A stretch of 40,287 nucleotides of DNA from Clostridiaceae bacterium. GTDB lineage: Bacteria; Bacillota; Clostridia; Saccharofermentanales; DTU023. Shown piece after piece: positions 1 through 8,881 of this stretch. Numbering within the stretch: position 1 is the first letter of the stretch; the number at the start of each line of letters is the position of its first letter. The stretch is taken from assembly GCA_012800435.1 (NCBI GenBank), contig JAAZJH010000012.1, positions 1 through 40,287 of the forward strand. Reading direction: 5' to 3'. The notes under the pieces were generated by a model. It was not told the DNA's origin. It worked only from the letters and a program-made list of their open reading frames with translations, and did no database searches. The translations under genes were made by a program, and so were the position numbers.

Positions 1-354
1 ACGCCATGGACCTGACAGCAACTCCGCCGCTTTTAGATAAATCGCTTGACGATGCTCCGGAGGCATCGCAGCCCAAGATGCTTTCGCCTCCATGGCTATG
101 TCAACAGCCATCTTTAGCTCTTTTTCGCCTGCCTGCTGTACACGTGCGAGCACATGTCCATGATCGTGGGGCATCACCACGTTTTTTACGTGCCCCGTCT
201 CAATCCTCTTGCCGCCAATGATCAGAGGAATATCGACCGTAATTTTCGACTGGCGCTTAAGCTCAGCCTTTAGAGCAGCGCGCGCAGGCGTACCCGGTGA
301 ATAATCTTGGATCGGCTCATTTTTAGCATGAGGAAGTACGAAATAACCGTTCAT
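1..354 (-). CDS. pruA: L-glutamate gamma-semialdehyde (P5C) dehydrogenase, N-terminal part, cut by window edge
   Basis: The 118 visible residues begin MNGYFVLPHAKNEPI and continue with PGTPARAALKAEL, IPLIIGGKRIETG and LSGPWR. This is the N-terminal pattern of the aldehyde dehydrogenases that oxidise glutamate semialdehyde/pyrroline-5-carboxylate to glutamate in proline and arginine catabolism. The catalytic Cys and the NAD-binding core lie beyond the left edge. The ATG is preceded by AGAAAGGATG, a reasonable ribosome binding site. It is a standalone dehydrogenase start, since no proline dehydrogenase sequence precedes it. A perfect TATAAT lies about 64 bases upstream on this strand. Family call is confident for the part seen; the exact substrate is inferred from the family. 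Confidence 0.85.
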   Translation of the reverse strand, partial: MNGYFVLPHAKNEPIQDYSPGTPARAALKAELKRQSKITVDIPLIIGGKRIETGHVKNVVMPHDHGHVLARVQQAGEKELKMAVDIAMEAKASWAAMPPEHRQAIYLKAAELLSGPWR

Positions 355-694
355 CTAAGCATCCTTTCTGGTTGAATCGTGTTAAATAAAGAGGTGCCGT
401 GTTGACAATCCCGATACATTATACATGAAAAATTCACTTATCCGTTGTCGTCTATGCACATTAACTAGCAATATAGCAAACAACGTGTAAACATCACTTT
501 TACAAGCACAACTGTCATAGCGGCTGAACGAAAAAGCATACTGGACGCGAGGCGTGCAAGACGTCCGGACAACTCTTACATTCAGAGCAAAAACACATAG
601 ATGCATGACAAGCTATATTCAGAAAAGTGAGATGTAAAACTGAACTGGAAAGTGAATTAGAAAAACTAAACGATAGTGAAGAACTGAGGCCGTC
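355..694. other. Intergenic stretch without a supported gene
   Basis: This 340-base gap separates the P5C dehydrogenase start from the end of the DUF554 gene. It holds the probable -10 at 418-423. A 74-codon minus-strand reading frame at 382-606 has no convincing ribosome binding site and a Cys/Arg-rich, unprotein-like translation. I see no RNA gene or clear terminator. Confidence 0.5.
418..423 (-). promoter_or_regulatory. Probable -10 element (TATAAT) of the P5C dehydrogenase promoter
   Basis: Read on the minus strand the sequence is GTATAATGT, a perfect -10 hexamer 64 bases from the start codon. No good -35 box is visible at 16-18 bases. The same nine bases occur upstream of two other minus-strand genes in the window, the YtxH gene and rtcB. 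Confidence 0.4.
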
Positions 695-1402
695 CTAACC
701 TATCAGTGGCAAAATCCATGTAACCCATACATAACTAATCGGCATCACTAAGATTAAAGCAGGAATCATATCCGCCGTAGGAAACGGCTTGAGATCCATC
801 ATCCGGAAACCTGTGCCCATCAAGATAAACCCGGCGCAGGCCTTAAAATCTGCAATCATAATATCCGTTGTCAACGGAACGATTAATTTTGACAACAGAA
901 AAAGAAACATCATAATCATCAATTGAGGTATGGCGATCAGTGCTGTTGCCTTACCGAGCTGAGAGGCAAATATCATGGCAGTGAAAAAATCAAGAACTGC
1001 CTTCACAATCAACAAGCTATGATCGCCGGTCATACCTGATTCAAGAGAACCGCAAATGCCTGTCCCGCTGGCGCAAAAAAGCACCACCGCCGTTAACATC
1101 AGCTCGTCAGCTTCCCTATCCTGATGTTTCATCAGTCTTTCAAGCACGTACCCGGTAAGTTTTTGAATGGAAAGATTGATTTTCAAAACTCGACCGATCA
1201 GCGTGCCGAAGATAATCGCCAGCACAACAGCCGGCATGTTCTTCATCACGACAATTGAAGCAATGCCCATACTCATGGCACACAAGCCAAAAACTAAAGT
1301 CATTGTTCTTTTCAGATCTTCAGATAATTTGTTTCCTACAACAGAGCCAATAAGGCCACCTGTTACGACAGACAATACATTCACAATGACGCCAATAGGC
1401 AT
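695..1402 (-). CDS. DUF554 family multi-pass membrane protein
   Basis: The 235-residue product starts MPIGVIVNVLSVVTGGLIGS and contains several hydrophobic helices with small-residue patterns (IIFGTLIGRVL, ASGTGICGSLESGM, GTGFRMMDLKPFP) characteristic of the DUF554/YqgA-YdfK family of integral membrane proteins, whose function is unknown. I chose the ATG at 1402 because GGAGG lies 9 bases upstream and family members begin at this MP(I/L)GVI(I/V)N sequence; a GTG-type start 18 bases further upstream adds only MWRLAD and is unlikely. A small membrane ORF ends 39 bases upstream on the same strand and may be cotranscribed. Confidence 0.88.
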   Translation of the reverse strand: MPIGVIVNVLSVVTGGLIGSVVGNKLSEDLKRTMTLVFGLCAMSMGIASIVVMKNMPAVVLAIIFGTLIGRVLKINLSIQKLTGYVLERLMKHQDREADELMLTAVVLFCASGTGICGSLESGMTGDHSLLIVKAVLDFFTAMIFASQLGKATALIAIPQLMIMMFLFLLSKLIVPLTTDIMIADFKACAGFILMGTGFRMMDLKPFPTADMIPALILVMPISYVWVTWILPLIG

Positions 1403-1441
1403 ATCAGCCAACCTCCACAACAGACAGCAATATCAATATTC

Positions 1442-1675
1442 CTACCGTTCAGCTTCTATATTCTTTTTCGTAACATAAATATGTCCTGTTGCGAATAGAA
1501 CAGTAAAGCCTACAAGCAACCAATGTCTTAACACAAGGCCACTCAGCAGAAAAATGCACGCAGGCAACACAGCCAAAATCAATGATCTTCTCGCGTTTTT
1601 TTCTTTGAAATATAATGCAAATGCTATCAAATAGGCTATCAGCAACACACTATTGCCTAACAAATACAGCAGCAT
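1442..1675 (-). CDS. Small hypothetical membrane protein (77 aa)
   Basis: The translation has about three hydrophobic stretches (LLYLLGNSVLLIAYLIAFAL; SLILAVLPACIFLLSGLVL; LLVGFTVLFATGHIYV) and a charged tail (KKNIEAER). I do not recognise a family. The ATG at 1675 has no clear ribosome binding site, while the same frame stays open for 32 more codons upstream without ATG, GTG or TTG and still looks protein-like (IASKATDIVWKFGFASVFE). The gene may therefore use a rare start, or may be the 3' part of a longer, broken gene. It sits just upstream of the DUF554 gene on the same strand. Confidence 0.5.
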   Translation of the reverse strand: MLLYLLGNSVLLIAYLIAFALYFKEKNARRSLILAVLPACIFLLSGLVLRHWLLVGFTVLFATGHIYVTKKNIEAER

Positions 1676-1847
1676 TTCAAAGACGCTTGCAAAGCCAAAC
1701 TTCCAAACGATATCGGTTGCTTTGGAGGCAATGATGGTGGCTGTTTCAATAAGCCTTTGGAAAGCTTGGTATCACTCAAGATTAACAGACCTCTCAATAC
1801 ACTGGATATCAAATGTTTGATGGTCTTTCAGCGGACTCTTTCAGCAA

Positions 1848-3350
1848 TTAAAATCCCAACGGCTTCATCGTGGGGAAGAGCAAAACATCGCGGATGGAAG
1901 GACTGTCGGTCAACAGCATGACGAGGCGATCAATACCAATGCCGAGACCGCCCGTCGGCGGCATGCCGTATTCAAGTGCCTCGACAAAATCCTCGTCCGG
2001 CAACTGCGCCTCTTCGTCACCGGCTTCGCGCATCGCACGCTGATGTTCAAATCGCCGTCGCTGATCGTCAGGATCATTGAGTTCGGTATAAGCGTTCCCG
2101 TATTCGCGACCGTCAATAAAGAGCTCAAAGCGCTCTGTAAGACGTCCGTCCGTTCCGGGTTTAACTTTGGCAAGCGGCGAGTCTTCAATCGGATAATCGA
2201 TCACAAATGTCGGTTGCGTTATTTTGTCTTCTACGTATGTTTCAAAACAGGCGTTAAGGATGTCGCCCCACTTCGTCAACGTTGTACGGCTCTTGAGTTC
2301 CAACTCTTTAGTATGCTTTTTTGCTTCTTCATCCGAGCCCATAAACGAAGCAAAATTAATTCCCGTCGCTTGCTTTACAGCCTCGATCATGGTAATCCGC
2401 TTAAAAGGCGGTTCAAGTGAAAGCGGTGTACCTTGATATGTGATTGACAACGTACCCTTGACGTGAAGGCAAGCCTCACTGACGAGTTTTTCCGTAATCT
2501 CCATCATGCCGTGATAATCCGTATACGCTTGGTAAAGCTCCATCATCGTAAATTCCGGATTGTGTTTCGTGCTCATGCCTTCATTGCGGAAATTGCGACC
2601 AATCTCATAAACACGCTCCAGCCCGCCAACAATCAAACGCTTCAGATACAATTCGGGAGAAATGCGTAGATAAAGATGAAGATCCAGCGCCTGATGATGT
2701 GTAATAAACGGACGTGCTGCAGCTCCCCCGGGAATATTATTCAAGAGTGGTGTTTCAACCTCAAGGAAACCGAGGTCATCAAGGGTCTTGCGTATACAAC
2801 GAATGATTCGGCTCCGATCAATAAACGTCTCTCGAACATCCGTATTCGTCATAAGATCGAGATAGCGTTTTCGGTAACGCATGTCGGTATCACGCAAACC
2901 GTGGAATTTTTCAGGAAGAGGGCGAAGCGCCTTTGCGTGGAGCTGCCACTCGCTATTACGAATGGAGATCTCTCCGGTACGCGTCTTGAAAACTTGCCCC
3001 TTTACCGCGACTAGATCACCGACATCGAGCCCTTTCCATGCATCATAAGATGTCTCTCCCAACTGATCCTGTTTGCTAAAAATCTGAATTGTGCCTGTCT
3101 TGTCAGAAAGGTCAGCAAAAGAAACTTTGCCCATGCCGCGCCGCGCCATCAATCGACCGGCAACTGTGACCTCTTGTTCTTCAAATTGTTCAAAATTGTC
3201 TACAATTTCTCTTGCGTGAGCAGTCACCCTGCACGTCGTAATAAGATATGGGTTTTCGCCGGATTCTCTTAACGCGCCCAACTTGTCGCGTCGAAACTGC
3301 ATTTGTTCCGGAAGATTCTCCGTTGATGTATTCGCGTCATTCTTTGACAT
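1848..3350 (-). CDS. lysS: Lysine--tRNA ligase (class II)
   Basis: This 500-residue protein charges tRNA-Lys with lysine in the cytoplasm. An OB-fold anticodon-binding domain occupies roughly residues 55-150 (VTVAGRLMARRGMGKVSFADL). The class II catalytic core follows: motif 1 around RSRIIRCIRKTLDDLGFLEV, motif 2 FRNEGMSTKHNPEFTMMEL, and motif 3 GLGIGIDRLVML, ending LLFPTMKPLGF as in typical bacterial LysRS. Length is normal. It lies 59 bases downstream of greA on the same strand, a common Firmicute pairing, and is probably cotranscribed with it. Confidence 0.97.
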   Translation of the reverse strand: MSKNDANTSTENLPEQMQFRRDKLGALRESGENPYLITTCRVTAHAREIVDNFEQFEEQEVTVAGRLMARRGMGKVSFADLSDKTGTIQIFSKQDQLGETSYDAWKGLDVGDLVAVKGQVFKTRTGEISIRNSEWQLHAKALRPLPEKFHGLRDTDMRYRKRYLDLMTNTDVRETFIDRSRIIRCIRKTLDDLGFLEVETPLLNNIPGGAAARPFITHHQALDLHLYLRISPELYLKRLIVGGLERVYEIGRNFRNEGMSTKHNPEFTMMELYQAYTDYHGMMEITEKLVSEACLHVKGTLSITYQGTPLSLEPPFKRITMIEAVKQATGINFASFMGSDEEAKKHTKELELKSRTTLTKWGDILNACFETYVEDKITQPTFVIDYPIEDSPLAKVKPGTDGRLTERFELFIDGREYGNAYTELNDPDDQRRRFEHQRAMREAGDEEAQLPDEDFVEALEYGMPPTGGLGIGIDRLVMLLTDSPSIRDVLLFPTMKPLGF

Positions 3351-3409
3351 GGCATCCCTTGGCTTTCTTCGACAACCGTCTTTGTAGCTTTTTGCTCTTA
3401 ATTCTTAAC

Positions 3410-3910
3410 TTACACTATCCGATCGTTATCCTCTGACTTTGAAATTTTCAAAATAGTGTATTTGAAAATGCCTGCGGGTGCTGTGACCTCAATCTGATCA
3501 CCTTTTTTACGTCCCAACAACGCTTGACCGACTGGAGAATCACTCGATATTTTATTTTTGAAAATGTCTTCTTCTTTCTCCGAGACAATCATAAACTCAT
3601 CTTCTTCGCCAGTGTCTTCGCGTCGGAGCATCACTTTGCCGCCAAGAGAGACACGCGTGCGGCTGATATCCTTTGCGTCGATGACCTTCGCGTTCTTCAA
3701 AATCGCTTCGATCTCCATGATCGCGACTTCATTGTTCGCTTGTGCCTCTTTGGCAGCGTCGTATTCGGCATTTTCTGAAAGATCACCTAACGCGCGGGCC
3801 TCTTTCAGACGTTCGGAGATCTCAGCTGCTGTCGTCGTTTTGCGTCGTTCAAGTTCTTCTTGGAGTTCACGGATCTTGCCTAACGTAATCTCATATACTT
3901 TTTCAGCCAT
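3410..3910 (-). CDS. greA: Transcription elongation factor GreA
   Basis: The 166-residue product stimulates cleavage of backtracked transcripts by RNA polymerase. Residues 1-75 form the N-terminal coiled coil, with the acidic tip sequence GDLSENAEYDAAKEAQ that enters the secondary channel; the rest is the FKBP-like domain (ISSDSPVGQALLGRKKGD, EVTAPAGIFKYTILKI). I start it at MAEKVYEIT (3910) because AAGGAACG precedes that ATG at good spacing; an in-frame ATG 15 codons upstream would add an atypical extension. A TATAGT on the minus strand at 3974-3979 is a possible -10. The 284-base gap before guaB shows no clear terminator. Confidence 0.95.
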   Translation of the reverse strand: MAEKVYEITLGKIRELQEELERRKTTTAAEISERLKEARALGDLSENAEYDAAKEAQANNEVAIMEIEAILKNAKVIDAKDISRTRVSLGGKVMLRREDTGEEDEFMIVSEKEEDIFKNKISSDSPVGQALLGRKKGDQIEVTAPAGIFKYTILKISKSEDNDRIV

Positions 3911-4194
3911 ATTGCCACGTTCCTTCACATCTAGAATTAATAAATCGTCATGCATTCATACACGCCAGAGGACACTATAACACGAGATATAAAGTTTTAC
4001 ACGAACATATTAAGAATTTTTCAAACGATGTTCCAACGAAATACATTGACTTAAAAAGAGCATCGCCAGAATATTACATAAGATAGCGAGTGATCAAGTT
4101 GCGTTAAGTTAACTTTGTGCCTTCTAGGTAATGATTCTGTTCTTACTATAAGGGCTTACATTTTTTAGATTCAGAGTGCGCAGCTGTCTTAAGA

Positions 4195-5697
4195 TTACGG
4201 CTCGCTTTCCTTACGGATCACATCGTGTGCTCCGCCTTCTACGATACTCGTCGGCGATACAACGGTGAGGCGAGCTTTTCTTTGGAATTCACTGAGATTG
4301 ATGGCGCCGCAAGCACACATAGTGGCACGTATTTTTGCCAGGGTCACCGCGACATTATCAACCAGCTTTCCTGCGTAAGGCACGTAAGAATCGACACCCT
4401 CCTCAAAGGCCATACCAACTTGATCACCGCCGTCAGAATAACGCTGCCAGTTGCGTGCACGGTTGGAACCCTCGCCCCAATATTCTTTAACATAAGTGCC
4501 GTTAAACAGCAGACGACGTGTCGGACTCTCGTCGAAACGTGCAAAATAACGCCCCAGCATCAAGAAATCGGCGCCCATCGCGAGCGCGATCGACATATGA
4601 TAATCGTAAACGAGTCCTCCGTCTGAACAAATCGGAATATAGACGCCCGTTTCCTCAAACCATTCATCGCGTGCTTCTGCAACAGCAATGACTGCTGACG
4701 CCTGACCGCGACCAATCCCCTTCTGCTCGCGCGTGATGCAGATTGATCCGCCGCCGATACCAACCTTGATAAACGACGCGCCTGCTTCTGCTAGAAAACG
4801 AAAACCCTCGCGATCGACGACATTGCCCGCCCCGAGCGGGAGATCATTGCCGTATGTTTTACGAATCCACTCAATGGTATCCTTCTGCCAGTCAGAAAAT
4901 CCATCAGAGGAATCGATGCAGAGGACGTCACATCCCGTGTCAAGTAAAGCCGGAACACGCTCTTGGTAGTCACGGGTGTTGATTCCCGCGCCGACCAACA
5001 AGCGTTTATGCGAATCGAGCATTTCATTCGGGTTTTCTTTATGTTTATCGTAGTCTTTTCGGAAAACTAGCGATACGAGATGTCCGTCACGGTCAAGGAT
5101 CGGCAGTTGGTTCAGCTTGTGATCCCAAATGATGTCATTGGCTTCACTCAATGTGAGACCTTCAAGGCCATAAACGATGTCCTCAATCGGCGTCATAAAG
5201 GAACGTACCGGTGTTTCCGGAGAAAGTCTGGACACGCGGTAATCACGACTGGTAACAATACCGACAAGTTTGCCGTTCGATGTTCCGTCCTCAGTAATCG
5301 GAACAGTAGAATGTCCCGTTTTTTTCTTCAGGTACAAAATATCTTCAAGAGTCGCGTCGGGAGGCAGATTGCTGTCACTCGGAACAAACCCTGCTTTGTA
5401 TTTCTTGACCTTGCTCACCATCGCACACTGACTCTCGATCGACTGAGACCCGTAAATAAACGAAAGCCCGCCCTGACGAGCGAGCGCAATAGCCATCCGA
5501 TCCCCGGATACCGCCTGCATAATGGCCGACACCATGGGAATATTTAGATTTAGAGGACACATTTCATCCGCTTTTCGATAGCGTACGAGTGGCGTTACAA
5601 GGGACACACGGTCAGGTGTACAGTCTCGAGTCGTGCGATTAGGCACCAGTAAATATTCGCTAAATGTTCGTGAAAGATCCGGTAAATACTGAGCCAT
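4195..5697 (-). CDS. guaB: IMP dehydrogenase (Tritrichomonas-like branch)
   Basis: It converts IMP to XMP with NAD+, the committed step of GTP synthesis. The 500-residue protein has a TIM barrel interrupted by a CBS-domain pair at about residues 100-220. The catalytic loop is [17 protein letters not shown] with Cys320, and the flap carries the Arg-Tyr pair in NWQRYSDGG (R419-Y420). Most bacterial enzymes have GPGSICTTR instead; the sequence here follows what I remember of the Tritrichomonas foetus IMPDH ([13 protein letters not shown], Cys319, the [11 protein letters not shown] segment, Arg418-Tyr419) almost residue for residue. The start at 5697 is fixed by AAGGAG five bases upstream; a start seven codons earlier is less likely. 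Confidence 0.96.
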   Translation of the reverse strand: MAQYLPDLSRTFSEYLLVPNRTTRDCTPDRVSLVTPLVRYRKADEMCPLNLNIPMVSAIMQAVSGDRMAIALARQGGLSFIYGSQSIESQCAMVSKVKKYKAGFVPSDSNLPPDATLEDILYLKKKTGHSTVPITEDGTSNGKLVGIVTSRDYRVSRLSPETPVRSFMTPIEDIVYGLEGLTLSEANDIIWDHKLNQLPILDRDGHLVSLVFRKDYDKHKENPNEMLDSHKRLLVGAGINTRDYQERVPALLDTGCDVLCIDSSDGFSDWQKDTIEWIRKTYGNDLPLGAGNVVDREGFRFLAEAGASFIKVGIGGGSICITREQKGIGRGQASAVIAVAEARDEWFEETGVYIPICSDGGLVYDYHMSIALAMGADFLMLGRYFARFDESPTRRLLFNGTYVKEYWGEGSNRARNWQRYSDGGDQVGMAFEEGVDSYVPYAGKLVDNVAVTLAKIRATMCACGAINLSEFQRKARLTVVSPTSIVEGGAHDVIRKESEP

Positions 5698-5847
5698 AAA
5701 AACTCCTTCTTTGTTCAATCGTCTTTGTAATCATCATTTCTAATACTATTACGATAGACTGATCGATCCGATATAGAACAGTGCATCTTATTTTTTTAAT
5801 CTATCGTTCCTTCTATCAACACTACTAGGTGCAAATTAGCAGCTCGA

Positions 5848-7503
5848 TCACTTCTCAATAGAAGAACGCATATCTTTTTGATCAATTGTCTTTTTTAAGA
5901 AGGCAACGACGACAGGATGCGGTCGCGTTGGACGCGACTTAAATTCCGGGTGTGCAAGCAGTCCAACGTAAAATGGATGATTCGGCAGTTCGACCGCTTC
6001 AACAAGTCGACCATCAGGCGACATTCCGGCAAAGCGAAGTCCGGTCGACACGATGGCGGAAGCATAAGCAGGGTTAAATTCGCGTCTGTGATGGTGGCGT
6101 TCGGTTGTTTGATCTGTCCCGTAAATTGATCGAAGAAGCGATCCTTCCTCCAAAATCATAGGATATGAACCCCTTCGCATCGGTCGATCGCAAAAAGGAA
6201 TTGCTTCAATGTTTTTTACCATCTCAGGTGTCAAGCCCGCGTAGTAAAATACATCCTGAATATCATCCTCATCAGATTCGTCTGTGTGTGCTCGTGTTAG
6301 GCCGGCAAGTTCACGCGCGATGTCAACAACGCCCATCTGCATACCTAGACCTATGCCCAAAAATGGAGTCTCCCGCTCACGAGCGCTTCGACTTGCGGCG
6401 ATCATTCCTTCCATGCCACGCGAGCCAAAACCGCCGGGCACAATCACACCATCCGCATCCGCAAGACGTGCATCAACGTCTTCCGGCGGAATATTCTCCA
6501 GATCTTCGCTCGCCACCCAGTCTATTACTGCTTCGGCGCCAAGTTGAATGCCTGCATGCTCAAGTGCTTCGGTAACACTGTAGTAGGCGTCTTGCATCAC
6601 CGTATATTTTCCAACGAGAGCAATATTGATTTTACGACGCGATGCCTTCGCCTTGTCGACAATCATCTGCCAATCACTCAAATCAGGCTCTGTTTGAGGA
6701 AGATTGAGACGCTCACAGATTCTCTTCGCAAACCCTGCTTTCTCAAATCTAAGCGGCAACTCATAAACGGATTCACAATCCAAATTTTCAAAGACCGAAT
6801 CAATACGAACGTTACAGTAAAGAGCTATCTTGCGACGGACGCTCTCTTCTAAAGGATATTCGGTACGGCACACCAGAATATCCGGCTGAATACCGGAAGA
6901 AAGAAGTCTTTGGACACTGTGTTGTGTCGGTTTTGTTTTCAGTTCACCAGGCTGGCGCACATATGGCAGAAGAGTCACATGGATAAAAAGACAATTCTCA
7001 CGTCCTACCTCATAGCTAAACTGACGGATTGCCTCAATGAACGGCAACCCCTCGATATCACCTACGGTACCGCCGATTTCCGATATGACTACATCTACCG
7101 TGTTGTTTTCAGATACTTGGTAGATGTGATCTTGGATCTCATTGATGATGTGAGGCACCACTTGAACCGTGCCGCCGTGATACCCTCCGGAACGCTCACG
7201 GTTGATGACGTTAAGGTACACTCGACCGGAAGTAATATCGCTCTCCCCTGTGAGATTAATATCCGTAAATCGTTCATAATGACCAACATCAAGATCTGTC
7301 TCAGCGCCGTCTTCTGTCACAAATATTTCACCGTGTTGTAAAGGACTCATGAGCGCAGGATCCACGTTGATATAGGGATCAAATTTCTGATTGCGCACAG
7401 AAAGACCGCGCGCCTTAAGCAATCGGCCTAGGGCTGCAGCTGTGATCCCCTTACCTAAACCGGACACCACACCGCCCGTAACAAAAACATACTTCGTAGC
7501 CAT
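5848..7503 (-). CDS. pyrG: CTP synthase with the glutaminase nucleophile Cys replaced by Gly
   Basis: CTP synthase aminates UTP to CTP using ATP and ammonia from glutamine. Of 551 residues, about 1-270 are the synthetase domain (VTGGVVSGLGKGITAAALGR, GAETDLDVGHYERF, GELKTKPTQHSVQ). About 290-540 are a class I glutamine amidotransferase domain. The nucleophile elbow, normally GICLGMQ, reads GIGLGMQ here: Gly385, codon GGT at 6349-6351, one base from TGT. The rest of the triad is present (His518 and Glu520 in HPEFKSRP), as are the RHHHRREF and GGFGSRG motifs. If real, the enzyme would use only free ammonia; a sequencing error is the alternative. The ATG at 7503 has AGGAG 9 bases upstream. I saw no pyrG-type leader attenuator. 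Confidence 0.95.
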   Translation of the reverse strand: MATKYVFVTGGVVSGLGKGITAAALGRLLKARGLSVRNQKFDPYINVDPALMSPLQHGEIFVTEDGAETDLDVGHYERFTDINLTGESDITSGRVYLNVINRERSGGYHGGTVQVVPHIINEIQDHIYQVSENNTVDVVISEIGGTVGDIEGLPFIEAIRQFSYEVGRENCLFIHVTLLPYVRQPGELKTKPTQHSVQRLLSSGIQPDILVCRTEYPLEESVRRKIALYCNVRIDSVFENLDCESVYELPLRFEKAGFAKRICERLNLPQTEPDLSDWQMIVDKAKASRRKINIALVGKYTVMQDAYYSVTEALEHAGIQLGAEAVIDWVASEDLENIPPEDVDARLADADGVIVPGGFGSRGMEGMIAASRSARERETPFLGIGLGMQMGVVDIARELAGLTRAHTDESDEDDIQDVFYYAGLTPEMVKNIEAIPFCDRPMRRGSYPMILEEGSLLRSIYGTDQTTERHHHRREFNPAYASAIVSTGLRFAGMSPDGRLVEAVELPNHPFYVGLLAHPEFKSRPTRPHPVVVAFLKKTIDQKDMRSSIEK

Positions 7504-7728
7504 ATTAACGATCTCCTCTTGGCCCCTGCGATCTACCACGTATCTTACGATTGCTTTAAGCGCCTTTAATCATCTTAGGATCAAAAGAGTTGTTTCCGCA
7601 CTTCCTCTTATCTCCACTAAACATACCACTTTTTCGGAAAGGTTGCCTCATCTATAGCCTTATCTGCATAGTTGCGATCTGATCACCTCTCAAAACCGGA
7701 AATCCTCGTTCAAAGCATTATCAATTTA

Positions 7729-7765
7729 CAAAAAATGTCCCGAATCCTCAAGGGCTCCGGGACAT
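7729..7765 (-). terminator. Rho-independent terminator for the DUF948-like/YtxH operon
   Basis: On the minus strand ATGTCCCG pairs with CGGGACAT (7758-7765 with 7735-7742), with further pairing of GAGCCC against GGATT in the loop, followed by ATTTTTTGT. It lies about 120 bases past the stop codon at 7885 and between that operon and pyrG. Confidence 0.8.
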
Positions 7766-7884
7766 CATCATTTTGTGCTAAACAGGCGTGCGGAAGAATC
7801 AGTACTGAGGAAAACTCTCGCTTTCCAAACACTATACTTTCTACGCAAGAATAGCGTTCAAAAACCGCAAAGTTTCCGTCTCAT

Positions 7885-8448
7885 TTATGCTTTTTCGTTC
7901 GCCTCTTCCTTTTTCTTTCGACGCTCGCGTGCGCGCTCTTCTTTTTCCCGCTCCGCTTCTCTTGCTTCTTGATCCTTCTTCATATCGCGCAGAACACTGA
8001 TTAAAGCAACTACTTGACCGGCAATACGTGCAACTTGCGCAAGATCAAACGAGCATTCCTCTTCCTTTTTCTCTTGCGCTTTTCGTCGCGAAAGCCGATC
8101 TGCAATGCCCGAAGCAGCGTCACCTATCGATCCGACCGTCGTCTCTACTGCACCGGTAATGCCGGATGCGTCTTGTAGAATTTCCGGTATCGAATCTTTA
8201 GCAGAATCGGTCACCGTCTGAACATCATCCAGAACACCGTCAACTTTTTCCATCACACTTGGAAGCGTCTTGACCGTTTTGGTCACGTCAGGTGATATAT
8301 CGTCCAAACTTTTTTTCAAACGACCGACAACACCTACCAGTTGAAACAATAAGATCGCAAGCGCAATCAGCGCCACAGCGCCGACCAGAGCCAGCAAGAT
8401 ATAGAGCAAGGATGAAAGCGGAATCATGACTTCCATTACAAAATACAT
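7885..8448 (-). CDS. DUF948-like membrane-anchored coiled-coil protein
   Basis: The 187-residue product has one N-terminal transmembrane helix (YILLALVGAVALIALAILLF, about residues 11-32). A helical region with DDISPDVTKTVKTLP and repeated Asp/Val/Thr heptads follows, as in DUF948 proteins. The C-terminus is a strongly charged coiled coil (REAEREKEERARERRKKKEE). The ATG at 8448 is chosen because AGGAG sits eight bases upstream; a GTG three codons earlier overlaps that site. It follows the YtxH gene after 52 bases and shares its terminator. DUF948 and YtxH genes are often paired in Firmicutes and are generally linked to envelope or stress functions; the exact role is unknown. Confidence 0.75.
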   Translation of the reverse strand: MYFVMEVMIPLSSLLYILLALVGAVALIALAILLFQLVGVVGRLKKSLDDISPDVTKTVKTLPSVMEKVDGVLDDVQTVTDSAKDSIPEILQDASGITGAVETTVGSIGDAASGIADRLSRRKAQEKKEEECSFDLAQVARIAGQVVALISVLRDMKKDQEAREAEREKEERARERRKKKEEANEKA

Positions 8449-8500
8449 GACGATCACTCCTAGATTAGTTGTTTTGAATTGGCTGACTTCGCATCATCCT

Positions 8501-8881
8501 TTAATCTGCTTCTTTGTCAGCGTCGCAAACATCTTCCTCAGTCTCATCACATTCGCACGCTGCTTCCGCCTCGTCACACTCGAAGTCTTCAGCTTCTTCC
8601 TCATCACAAACGCAGCCACAGCCTTCTTTGAATTTCTTTGCGAAGATCTCTTTTTGCTCTTTCAGGTATTCGGCAGCTTCACGAACTTTTTCGCGCGCTT
8701 TATCGACACCTTGCACTGCCGTATCCGAGATCTGATCGCGTGTTTCCTTACCTGACTGCGGAGCAAGCAGCAATCCACCCGCTGCACCGAGAAGTATTCC
8801 GGCCAATGTTCCGATCGCCACATTCATGCGCGCATTTTTCTTGGAAGTAACTCCAAACCAGTCTTCTAATCTTTTATTCAT
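8501..8881 (-). CDS. YtxH domain protein with a Cys-rich acidic C-terminal tail
   Basis: The 126-residue product has the YtxH signature: a short N-terminus, one glycine-rich membrane helix (IGTLAGILLGAAGGLLLAPQ, residues 23-42) followed by SGKETRDQISD and a helical segment to about residue 85. Unusually, residues 86-126 form a tail of Asp/Glu with seven cysteines (88, 90, 92, 102, 109, 111, 119) arranged around a repeated CDE/CDA step. This looks like a metal- or thiol-binding segment, by inference only. The ATG at 8881 has AAGGAGG at ideal spacing. It is the first gene of a two-gene unit; a TATAAT lies 68 bases upstream. Confidence 0.82.
   Translation of the reverse strand: MNKRLEDWFGVTSKKNARMNVAIGTLAGILLGAAGGLLLAPQSGKETRDQISDTAVQGVDKAREKVREAAEYLKEQKEIFAKKFKEGCGCVCDEEEAEDFECDEAEAACECDETEEDVCDADKEAD

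Noticed and set aside
382-606. 74-codon minus-strand frame upstream of the P5C dehydrogenase gene
   Set aside because: It overlaps the likely promoter, has no binding site and an implausible composition.
7504-7728. Search for a pyrG leader attenuator (GGGC start and terminator hairpin)
   Set aside because: Neither a clear initially transcribed G-run nor a terminator hairpin is present before pyrG.
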